DNA of 64,000 bases from Rhizobium sp. CF080 (GTDB lineage: Bacteria > Pseudomonadota > Alphaproteobacteria > Rhizobiales > Rhizobiaceae), in assembly GCF_000282095.2 (NCBI RefSeq), contig NZ_AKKC02000004.1:1116001-1180000 (forward strand), given 5' to 3'. Shown here piece by piece: positions 8,262-16,765 of this stretch; the stretch's first letter is position 1; every line of letters starts with the position of its first letter. The translations under genes were made by a program, and so were the position numbers. Under the pieces are notes generated by a model. It worked only from the letters and a program-made list of their open reading frames with translations, ran no database searches and was not told the DNA's origin.

Positions 8262-9662
8262 CTAGCTTAAGTTCTTTGCCAAAAAACTATAAAATCGTTC
8301 ATCAACCGCGCGTGCAACGTTAAGCCTTATTCCTGATGCTATGGCATTGTTCTTGTTCAGGCAGAAAACGCTTCCCGGTGCAATGAAGATACTTTCCCTG
8401 GCGCCACGTCTGGCGAACTCTATGTCGTCGATCTGCTCGGGCAGCAGAAGGTACAGATAATATCCACCGCCATTGCCGGCAAAGACCTCACATCCCAGAA
8501 GCTTGAGCTTCTGAAGAAGCTGGATTGCCGCCCCGTCGATCCGGCTCGCCAATCGTTTTAGGTGCCTGTCATAGTGTCCCTCGACCAGCAGCCGATGGAT
8601 CAGCCGCTCGACATGGCCGGAACTGTTGACGGTGGTCAGCATCTTCAATTCGGCAAGCGCGCCGATCTGCTGACGGTTGCCGACGATGTAGCCGGCGCGA
8701 AGGCTCGCCGACAGCGTCTTGGAAAATGTCCCGACGGACATCACGCGGTTGAGCTGGTCGAGCGTGACCAGGCGGCTCGGCACGCTTGGTGCCAGATCGG
8801 CAAACGGATCGTCCTCGACGATCGTTACGTTGTGCACCGCAGCGGCATTCAACAGAGCATGTGCGACGGGCAGGCTCGTCGAGCTGCCGGTCGGATTGTG
8901 CCCGATCGATTGGGTGAAGAACAGCCGCGGGCGTTCGGCTGTCGCCTTCGCCACAAAATCGTTGACATCGGGGCCTTCCGGCGTGCGCCGGACGCCGAGC
9001 ATGCGAACCTGCGCGAGCTTGAGCTTGGCGAACAGCGGATAATAGCCGGGCTCGTCGACAAGCACGACGTCGCCAGGAGACAGGAAGGCCCGAACGATGA
9101 GATCAAGTGCGTGGTTAGCGCCGAAGGTCAGCAGGATTTCATCTTCCGAAGCCCTCAAGTGCTGGGCCGCCAGACGTTTCGATATTTCTCCCCGGAGTGC
9201 CGGGAAGCCAAGCGCCGAACCGTAGGCGTCCATACCCGCCGTATGGCCTCGTCCGAAGAAGCCGAGATGGCGTTTGATTTCCGATTCCTCGGTCCACGAC
9301 GGGGGCGGACGGCCGTCACCCACGCGGATCTCGAAATTTTCCTCGAGCTGGGCGCTCAGCAGCGACGCGATATCCACGGCCTCCGCGACATGCCGAGGGC
9401 GGCCGCTCCGATCGGCATCCTGCGGCACGCAGACCTCGAAGCCGGACCCCGGCCGCGATGTCGCGTAACCGGATGCCACAAGCCGATCATAGACTTCGAT
9501 GACCGTGTTCTTGGAGACACCGTAGCGGTCCGCCGCCTTGCGGATGGACATGAGCCGGCTTCCCACAGGAGGCTGGCCCCGCAGGATTTCGTCGGTCAGC
9601 TGCGCCGTCAGCCTGTCGACCAGAGTGCCGGGTTGCTTGAGATCGCCGTCGACCATTGCCAC
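8262..9662 (-). CDS. MocR-type GntR regulator with aminotransferase-like domain
   Basis: A 466-aa one-component regulator: GntR winged helix at about 15-80 (GSRLMSIRKAADRYGVSKNT) joined to a fold-type I aminotransferase domain. The PLP machinery is intact: HNPTGS near 255-260, EDDPFAD near 283-289, and the Schiff-base lysine K315 in SVGTFSKTLSAS. MocR proteins usually sense PLP or a PLP-amino-acid adduct. It is divergent from the HMG-CoA reductase operon, with a perfect inverted repeat between them, so it probably controls that operon and itself. Why a mevalonate-type operon would use a PLP-binding regulator is unclear; the effector may be an amino compound. Confidence 0.92.
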   Translation of the reverse strand: MAMVDGDLKQPGTLVDRLTAQLTDEILRGQPPVGSRLMSIRKAADRYGVSKNTVIEVYDRLVASGYATSRPGSGFEVCVPQDADRSGRPRHVAEAVDIASLLSAQLEENFEIRVGDGRPPPSWTEESEIKRHLGFFGRGHTAGMDAYGSALGFPALRGEISKRLAAQHLRASEDEILLTFGANHALDLIVRAFLSPGDVVLVDEPGYYPLFAKLKLAQVRMLGVRRTPEGPDVNDFVAKATAERPRLFFTQSIGHNPTGSSTSLPVAHALLNAAAVHNVTIVEDDPFADLAPSVPSRLVTLDQLNRVMSVGTFSKTLSASLRAGYIVGNRQQIGALAELKMLTTVNSSGHVERLIHRLLVEGHYDRHLKRLASRIDGAAIQLLQKLKLLGCEVFAGNGGGYYLYLLLPEQIDDIEFARRGARESIFIAPGSVFCLNKNNAIASGIRLNVARAVDERFYSFLAKNLS

Positions 9663-9678
9663 CGATACCTCCCGTATG

Positions 9679-9713
9679 GGTACAGTTTAGTGACAATTTC
9701 TATAATCTGTACC
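9679..9713. promoter_or_regulatory. candidate MocR operator between the regulator and HMG-CoA reductase
   Basis: A perfect inverted repeat GGTACAG-N21-CTGTACC fills the divergent intergenic region. A consensus -10 hexamer TATAAT (9701-9706) lies between the arms in the direction of the HMG-CoA reductase gene, but no good -35 is spaced from it, which fits an activator-dependent promoter. MocR proteins commonly bind paired half-sites in divergent regions, so this is the natural target for the protein encoded at 8262-9662. Confidence 0.6.
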
Positions 9714-9774
9714 TGTTCAACAGTATCAAAATTGCCGATCGTTGCGCAATAGAAAGAATTCATGGGAGGCGGCA

Positions 9775-11091
<1,317 letters not shown>

Positions 11092-11215
11092 GCCCGGCGA
11101 GCGGGACGACGGGTAACGGCGTGTTCCATATAGTGGGACGGGTAGCTTTTCATCTGCCGGATTTGCTGCTTTATCAAAGAGATAACGCAATGAATCCAAA
11201 TTCTGGGAGAAGCAG

Positions 11216-12457
11216 ATGGTTGATTTGAACGAATTCAGCGACTGGCCGGCCCGCCGGCCCGGCCCGCTTTCGGGTGTAACCGTCCTCGACATCACGCGCG
11301 TGGTCGCCGGCCCGTTTTGTTCGATGCTGATGGCCGATCTCGGCGCGACCGTCATCAAGGTCGAGCATCCGGACGAACCGGACTACGCACGCACCTTTCC
11401 GCCCTTCGTCAGTTCGGAGCAGGAGCAACTGAGCGCTTTTTTCACCCAGTTCAACCGCAACAAACTCGGCGTCACGCTGAACCTCAAGTCGCCCGAGGGC
11501 AAGGAACTGCTGCTCAAGCTGGTCGCCAAGGTCGATATCCTGGTCGAGAATTTCCGCCCCGGCACGATGGACAGGCTGGGCCTCGGGTTCGACGTGCTGA
11601 ATGCCATCAATCCAAGGCTTGTCTATACCGCAATCAGCGGTTACGGCCGCACCGGCCCGAATGCATCCAAACCCGCCTATGACAATACCGGGCAGGCCGC
11701 CGGCGGGCTCTGGTCGATGAACGGCTATCCGGACCGGCCGCCGGTGCGCGTCGGCACCATCATCGGCGATCTCGCCGCCTCGCTTTACGGCGCAATAGGC
11801 GCGATCGCTGCGTTGCGCGAGGCCGAACGCACGGGCAGGGGCCAGGTGGTCGACGTCTCGCAGCAGGATTCTGTCCTGACGCTCACCGAAAATGCCGTGG
11901 TGCGCTACACGACCGAGAAGGAGGTTGCTTCGCCGCTCGGTAACGACCATCCCTTCGTCCGGCCCTATGGCCAGTTCCCGTGCAAGGACGGCTACGTCTT
12001 CTTCGGCGGTTATACCGACAAGTTCTGGGCGATCACCTGCGCCATGTTCGGCGAGCCCGAAATGGCCACCGATCCGGCCATAGACACGATGGAGAAGCGC
12101 TTCGACCCGGTCGTCGCCGACACCCGGGTCAAGCCGCTGCTCGAACGGTGGTTCTCCGCCTATACCAAGGCGGAGCTGGAGGCGATGGCGGGCGACAAGG
12201 TGCCGCTCAGCGCCATCAAGACAATCGCCGAAGTGGTGGAAGATCCGCATATCGCCGCCCGCAACATGATCGTCAACGTGCCGATCGCCGGCAAGCTGAT
12301 CGGCATGTTCGGCATGCCGATCAAGCTCTCGGGCCACGAGGAAGCTCCGAACGAGAAGGCGCCCGGACCCGGCGAACACAATGCGCTCGTCTTCGAAAAG
12401 CTCGCCGGCATCGGCGCCAACGAGCTCGAAAGGCTCAAGACTGCGGGAGCGATCTGA
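11216..12457 (+). CDS. CaiB/BaiF family (class III) CoA-transferase
   Basis: A 413-aa class III CoA-transferase, which moves CoA between carboxylic acids. The N-terminal pattern GVTVLDITRVVAGPFCSMLMADLGATVIKVEHP and NLKSPEGKELLLKLVAKVDILVENFRPG are typical of the family. The Asp-containing segment YDNTGQAAGG aligns with the catalytic aspartate region. The start ATG at 11216 follows GGGAGAAGCAG. Because neighbours make and cleave HMG-CoA, a likely substrate is free 3-hydroxy-3-methylglutarate or a related dicarboxylate. The human class III enzyme SUGCT handles glutarate and HMG, which is precedent for such chemistry. The exact donor and acceptor cannot be read from sequence. Confidence 0.92.
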   Translation: MVDLNEFSDWPARRPGPLSGVTVLDITRVVAGPFCSMLMADLGATVIKVEHPDEPDYARTFPPFVSSEQEQLSAFFTQFNRNKLGVTLNLKSPEGKELLLKLVAKVDILVENFRPGTMDRLGLGFDVLNAINPRLVYTAISGYGRTGPNASKPAYDNTGQAAGGLWSMNGYPDRPPVRVGTIIGDLAASLYGAIGAIAALREAERTGRGQVVDVSQQDSVLTLTENAVVRYTTEKEVASPLGNDHPFVRPYGQFPCKDGYVFFGGYTDKFWAITCAMFGEPEMATDPAIDTMEKRFDPVVADTRVKPLLERWFSAYTKAELEAMAGDKVPLSAIKTIAEVVEDPHIAARNMIVNVPIAGKLIGMFGMPIKLSGHEEAPNEKAPGPGEHNALVFEKLAGIGANELERLKTAGAI

Positions 12458-13215
12458 TGGCGATCGATTACAGCAAGGCCGGCACCGTCGCTACCATCCG
12501 CATCAACCGGCCGGAAAAGCTCAATGCGCTGACGCTCGTCATGTATGATGACCTCGGCCGCGCCTTCGCCGAGGCCGGCCGCGACGACGGCGTGCATGTG
12601 GTGGTGTTGACTGGCGCCGGCGAACGCGCCTTTTGCGTCGGCGCTGACCTGACCGAGTCCATCCCGGCGCTTGCCGAAGGCCGCTTCGATATTTCCCACT
12701 GGGATCCGGCCCATCTGAAGATCGAGGGTTTCTACAAGCCGGTCATCAGCGCCATCCGCGGTCTCTGCCTCGGCGGCGGCTTCGAGATCATGCTGGCGAC
12801 CGACATCCGTATCGCTGCGCACGACGCGCAGTTCCAGCTGCCGGAGGCCAGCCACGGCTTCGTGCCGGCCGGTGGCACGCTGGTGCGGCTGGTGCGCCAG
12901 ATCGGTTACGCGCATGCCATGGAGATCATGCTGACGGCCGGGCGCTTCACCGCGGCCGACATGCAGGCCCGCGGCGTGGTCAATCGCCTCGTCGACGCCG
13001 ACGAGGTCGAGCCGGCGGCGCTCGAGCTCGCCGGCCGCATCGCGAAGCTCAGCACCAGCGCGGTGCAGACGATCAAGGAGGCGGCGCTGACGCTGCAGCA
13101 CCTGCCGCTCGCCGAAGCCTTCCATCGCGAGGCCGCTCTCGGCCAGCGCACGTTCGCCAGCGACGACGCCCGGCGCGGCCTTGCCGCCTTCGCCAATCGA
13201 GCGAGCCGGACGTAA
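12457..13215 (+). CDS. enoyl-CoA hydratase/isomerase family protein
   Basis: Crotonase-fold protein of 252 aa; ATG at 12457 overlaps the CoA-transferase stop as TGATG. The oxyanion-hole segments are present (AFCVGADL and RGLCLGGGFEI). Two glutamates 20 residues apart, E110 in GGGFEIML and E130 in QLPEASHG, match the Glu pair of true hydratases, so catalysis of water addition is plausible. Given HMG-CoA reductase and lyase on either side, 3-methylglutaconyl-CoA hydratase (giving HMG-CoA) is the most economical guess. Other beta-hydroxyacyl or enoyl substrates are possible. Confidence 0.9.
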   Translation: MAIDYSKAGTVATIRINRPEKLNALTLVMYDDLGRAFAEAGRDDGVHVVVLTGAGERAFCVGADLTESIPALAEGRFDISHWDPAHLKIEGFYKPVISAIRGLCLGGGFEIMLATDIRIAAHDAQFQLPEASHGFVPAGGTLVRLVRQIGYAHAMEIMLTAGRFTAADMQARGVVNRLVDADEVEPAALELAGRIAKLSTSAVQTIKEAALTLQHLPLAEAFHREAALGQRTFASDDARRGLAAFANRASRT

Positions 13216-14084
13216 TGGCCGGGATCACCCCCGATGTGACCATAGTCGAGGTCGGCCCGCGTGACGGGCTGCAAAACGAGAAGCGGATCGTGCCGACCGA
13301 GGAGAAGCTGGCGCTGATTTCGCTCCTGTGCGCGGCCAACCTGCCGCGACTGGAGATCACCGCCTTCGTTTCCCCGAAGTGGGTGCCGCAGATGGCCGAC
13401 CACGAGGCGATCCTGCGCGAGACGCCGCCGGCCGACGGATTGATCCGCTCGGTGCTCGTCCCGAATGAACGTGGCGCGCTGTCGGCGCTGGCCATCGGCG
13501 TCGAGGAACTGGCTGTCTTTACAAGTGCTTCGGAGACATTTGCGCATAAGAACATTAACTGCACGATCACCGAGAGCATCGAGCGCTTCACGCCCGTCGC
13601 CGCGCTTGCCAGACGCTGCGGCGTACGCCTACGCGGCTACGTCTCCTGTGCCGTCGAATGCCCCTATGAAGGCCCGGTTGCGCCGCGAGCCGTGGCGGAT
13701 GTCGCGGGTGCGCTTGCGGAACTCGGCTGCATCGAGATTTCACTGGCCGACACGATCGGCCGCGCCACGCCTGCCGGCGTCGACGCCATGCTCTCGTCCG
13801 TCAACGGCAGGCTGCCGCCCGGACGGCTGGCCTGCCATTTCCATGACACGTTCGGTCATGCGCTCGACAATGTCGATGTGGCGCTTGGATACGGCATTCG
13901 CGTCTTCGACAGCGCGATCGGTGGCCTTGGCGGCTGCCCCTATGCACCGGGTGCGGCCGGAAACCTCAGTACTCTGCCGCTCGTGATGCATCTTGAGAGC
14001 AGGGGCTTCTCGACCGGCACGGATATCGCAACCCTGCAGCAGGCGGAGGAGTTTGCGGCCGGTCTGCGTGGGAAACAGCCCTAG
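13215..14084 (+). CDS. mvaB: hydroxymethylglutaryl-CoA lyase
   Basis: Splits HMG-CoA into acetoacetate and acetyl-CoA. The 289-aa protein shows GPRDGLQNE at the N-terminus (metal and substrate residues), HFHDTFGHALDN in the TIM barrel, and the family signature GGLGGCPYAPGA with the active-site cysteine. The ATG at 13215 overlaps the preceding stop (TAATG). With the reductase at 9775 it forms the classic mvaA-mvaB pair for mevalonate catabolism, here enlarged by a CoA-transferase and a hydratase. Confidence 0.95.
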   Translation: MAGITPDVTIVEVGPRDGLQNEKRIVPTEEKLALISLLCAANLPRLEITAFVSPKWVPQMADHEAILRETPPADGLIRSVLVPNERGALSALAIGVEELAVFTSASETFAHKNINCTITESIERFTPVAALARRCGVRLRGYVSCAVECPYEGPVAPRAVADVAGALAELGCIEISLADTIGRATPAGVDAMLSSVNGRLPPGRLACHFHDTFGHALDNVDVALGYGIRVFDSAIGGLGGCPYAPGAAGNLSTLPLVMHLESRGFSTGTDIATLQQAEEFAAGLRGKQP

Positions 14085-14119
14085 GACCATTTTCCGGCAC
14101 AACACCATGGGAGGACAGC

Positions 14120-15352
14120 ATGCGCATGAAGCAAAAAAGGACATTGATAGGCAGCGTGATTTTTCTGACGGGGCTCGTCGCAGCCTCTGCAGCTATCGCA
14201 CAGGAGAAGAAGATAAGTGATGGTGTCGTCCGCATCGGCCTTATCGAAGATATGAGCGGGGTCTATGCCGACATTACGGGACCGGGCGCCGTCACAGCCG
14301 CGAAAATGGCTGTCGAGGAATTTGGCGAAACCGTTCTTGGAATGCCGATCGAGATCGTATCGGCCGACCATCAGAACAAGGCCGATATCGGCGGCGCAAT
14401 CGCCCGTAAATGGTTCGACGAGGAAAAGGTCGATGCCATTCTCGACGTCGCCTCGTCATCTCCTGCTCTGGCGGCGCTGGAAGTTGCCAAACAAAAGCAG
14501 AAGCTGATCGTCTTGAGCTCGCCGGGTTCGCTGCGCATCACCAACGACGCCTGCGGTCCCTATGTGATCCACTGGGCCTACGATACCTATGCGATCGCCC
14601 ACACGACCGGACAGGCATTGGTCGATCAGGGGTTCAAGAGCTGGTATTTCGTCACTGCGGACTATGCCTTCGGTCATGGGCTGGAAAAAGAGACGGGCGA
14701 CGTGATCAAGGAACGTGGTGGCCAGGCGCTGGGAAGCACGCGCCTACCGGTTGGAACAACCGACTTCGCGTCTGCGCTGCTGACCGCACAGGGCTCGGGA
14801 GCCAAGGTGGTCGCGCTCGCCAATGCCGGCGCCGATACCATCAATTCGGTAAAGCAAGCGGCGCAATTCGGACTCACCCAGGCAGGCCAGAAACTCGCGA
14901 CCCTTGGCGGTTTCATCAACGACGTGCATGGCCTCGGGCTCAACGAAGCCCAGGGACTTACGATCGTCGAAGCCAGCTACTGGGATCTGAACGACAGGAC
15001 GCGCGCGTGGTCGAAGCGCTTTTTCGACCAGCGCAAGGCGATGCCGAACATGCTCCAGACCGGTGTCTATTCGTCCGTTCTCCATTATCTCAAAGCCGTC
15101 AAGGAGGCCGGCACCGACGACACCGGGCAGGTCATGGCGAAGATGAGGGAACTGCCCGTCAACGACGTCTTCTATCGGAACGGTTCGATCCGCGAAGACG
15201 GCCGGATGATGCACGACATGTACCTGTTCGAAGTCAAGAAGCCGGCCGAGTCGAAGGCGCCCTGGGATTATTACAAGCTGCTGGCCACTATCTCCGGGGA
15301 CAAGGCATTTCAGCCGCTCTCGAAGTCGGAATGCCCGTTGGTGAAGAAATAG
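14120..15352 (+). CDS. ABC transporter substrate-binding protein, branched-chain amino acid (LivK-like) family
   Basis: Periplasmic type 1 binding protein of 410 aa. Signal peptide at about 8-28 (LIGSVIFLTGLVAASAAIAQ), then VRIGLIEDMSGVYADITGPG and VLDVASSSPALAALEVAK typical of the LivK/AmiC group. The ATG at 14120 follows GGGAGGACAGC, an excellent ribosome site. It is the last intact gene of the HMG-CoA operon, so it probably bound the carbon source of that pathway. The ATPase next to it is decayed and no LivH/LivM permeases are seen, so it is an orphan binding protein unless it works with a transporter elsewhere. Confidence 0.9.
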   Translation: MRMKQKRTLIGSVIFLTGLVAASAAIAQEKKISDGVVRIGLIEDMSGVYADITGPGAVTAAKMAVEEFGETVLGMPIEIVSADHQNKADIGGAIARKWFDEEKVDAILDVASSSPALAALEVAKQKQKLIVLSSPGSLRITNDACGPYVIHWAYDTYAIAHTTGQALVDQGFKSWYFVTADYAFGHGLEKETGDVIKERGGQALGSTRLPVGTTDFASALLTAQGSGAKVVALANAGADTINSVKQAAQFGLTQAGQKLATLGGFINDVHGLGLNEAQGLTIVEASYWDLNDRTRAWSKRFFDQRKAMPNMLQTGVYSSVLHYLKAVKEAGTDDTGQVMAKMRELPVNDVFYRNGSIREDGRMMHDMYLFEVKKPAESKAPWDYYKLLATISGDKAFQPLSKSECPLVKK

Positions 15353-15370
15353 GATGTGGGAGGGCGGGCT

Positions 15371-15401
15371 CCAGGGCTCGCCCCCGATATTGGAGCCCTG
15401 G
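15371..15401 (+). terminator. stem-loop after the LivK-like gene
   Basis: A perfect 9-bp inverted repeat, CCAGGGCTC-N13-GAGCCCTGG, begins 19 bases after the stop codon. No T-run follows, so it is more likely an mRNA-stabilising or partial-termination hairpin, as often found behind binding-protein genes, than a strong intrinsic terminator. Confidence 0.55.
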
Positions 15402-15423
15402 TCGACGTCAGGCAGGTACAACT

Positions 15424-15721
15424 ATGCAGTCAACCGATCTTACCGCGACAGCAAAACAGGAAGAGCCGCGGGTGGTATTGTCCGCCCGCGTCCTCTCGAA
15501 GAGCTTCGCGCCTTCATGGCGGTGAGACAAGTTGTTCTCGACGTCCGTCACGCGCGCGTCCATGCGCAGATCGGCCCGAACGGGCCGGCAAGACGGCTGT
15601 CTTCAACCTGCTGACAAAATTCCTGCAGCCGACGGCGGGCTCGATCACGCTTCTGGGCATGGACATCACCAGAACGCAGCCGGACAGGATCCCGCGGATG
15701 GGGCTTTTCCGCGCCGTATGA
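15424..15721 (+). pseudogene. decayed branched-chain amino acid ABC ATPase (livG-like)
   Basis: Pieces of a LivG-like ATPase occur in three different frames in the right order. ATG 15424 opens a frame with VVLSARVLSKSF. The second frame continues AFMAVRQVVLDVRHA to AQIGPNG. The third resumes at the Walker A with GKTAVFNLLTKFLQPTAGS, then LLGMDITRTQPDRI, and stops at 15721. At least two frameshifts plus a truncation remove the signature, Walker B and everything beyond. The Walker A glycine-lysine itself straddles one frameshift. This shows that the transporter once linked to the HMG-CoA operon has been lost. The stretch from here to 15916 holds nothing else I recognise. Confidence 0.85.
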
Positions 15722-15916
15722 GGGATATGGATGAGCAAAGACACGACAAAGGCGTTGACGGCGGAGCTTCAAACGGGATTAAAATCGCAGCAGCCTACGG
15801 TATGCTGTCATACAAAGTCTGTGGCGTTGTTCAAAAAGGCATATGCATCGCATCCCAGGCCGCAGGCGCAACGCGAAGCGAACTCGTCGGTGGATATTGA
15901 CAGTGGTCCAGACGCA

Positions 15917-16753
15917 ATGGTGGCGGTGGAAGAGATGAAGCAATCGGCGGTATTCTCACCGAGTGACGCGGCGCGCGCAAACCTGAACAGCCTTAGCGAA
16001 CTGCACCGTTCAGCGGATCCGATTGTCGCGCACGAGGCCTATTATCCAGCCAACATGCAGGGCAGAATGCACAGCCACGCCCGGGCCCAATTGATTTGCG
16101 CGACGACATCGGCAGTGGATGTCGCAGTGGGAGATCGGCGATGGACGCTGCAGCCGGGACATGCCGCTTGGTTGCCGGGCGGTCTCGGCCACAGCATTTC
16201 GGGCTTGGCGGCGCCGTCCGTCTTTCGCTCGCTTTATATCCGGCCGGATCTCGCTGGGAATCTGGGCGGGCAGCCGTCCGTCGTCCACCTCTCTCCCTTG
16301 CTGCGGGAACTTTTGCTGCGGCTGATCGAGATCTACAACGGCGATGGGGACCGAGGGGCCTATCCATATCTGACGGGGCTTACCCTTCACGAGATTGCGC
16401 GGGCCGAACCAAGGCCGGAGATTGCGGCACCCTTTCTTCCGACACCGCGAGACCGCCGCCTGAAACTCATATGCGATGCCCTGATGGAACAGCCCGCGGA
16501 TCGGCGGACCCTTGAAGAATGGGGCAGGGCGGCCGGCGCCAGCACGCGCACGCTCGAGCGCCTGTTTCGGGAAGAGACAGGAATGAGCTTCAACGCCTGG
16601 CGGCAGACCTGCAGAATCGCGGCGGCGATTCCCAGGATTCAGCGGGGCAACCCGATCCAGTTGGTGGCGTGGGAAGTGGGGTATGACAGCCCGAGCGCCT
16701 TTGCTGCGATTTTTCGCCGTGTGGTGGGTATCAACCCCACAGGCATGCATTAG
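15917..16753 (+). CDS. AraC-family regulator with N-terminal cupin
   Basis: Transcription factor of 278 aa from ATG 15917. The frame is open back to 15731, but the extra 62 residues look non-coding and the usual length of this class is about 260-290 aa. N-terminal cupin at about 25-110 (ANMQGRMHSHARAQLI, LQPGHAAWLPGGLGH). Two C-terminal HTHs follow (TLEEWGRAAGASTRTLERLF and IQLVAWEVGYDSPSAFAAIF), ending FRRVVGINPT. It is convergent with the oxidoreductase gene at 16766 and sits downstream of the decayed livG. Its target is unknown; the oxidoreductase and the importer at 18935 are candidates. Confidence 0.85.
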   Translation: MVAVEEMKQSAVFSPSDAARANLNSLSELHRSADPIVAHEAYYPANMQGRMHSHARAQLICATTSAVDVAVGDRRWTLQPGHAAWLPGGLGHSISGLAAPSVFRSLYIRPDLAGNLGGQPSVVHLSPLLRELLLRLIEIYNGDGDRGAYPYLTGLTLHEIARAEPRPEIAAPFLPTPRDRRLKLICDALMEQPADRRTLEEWGRAAGASTRTLERLFREETGMSFNAWRQTCRIAAAIPRIQRGNPIQLVAWEVGYDSPSAFAAIFRRVVGINPTGMH

Positions 16754-16765
16754 GGGCGTTGAGAC

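Noticed and set aside
15731-15916. N-terminal extension of the AraC protein
   Set aside because: The extra 62 codons give no domain, exceed the family length and abut the decayed livG; ATG 15917 is preferred.
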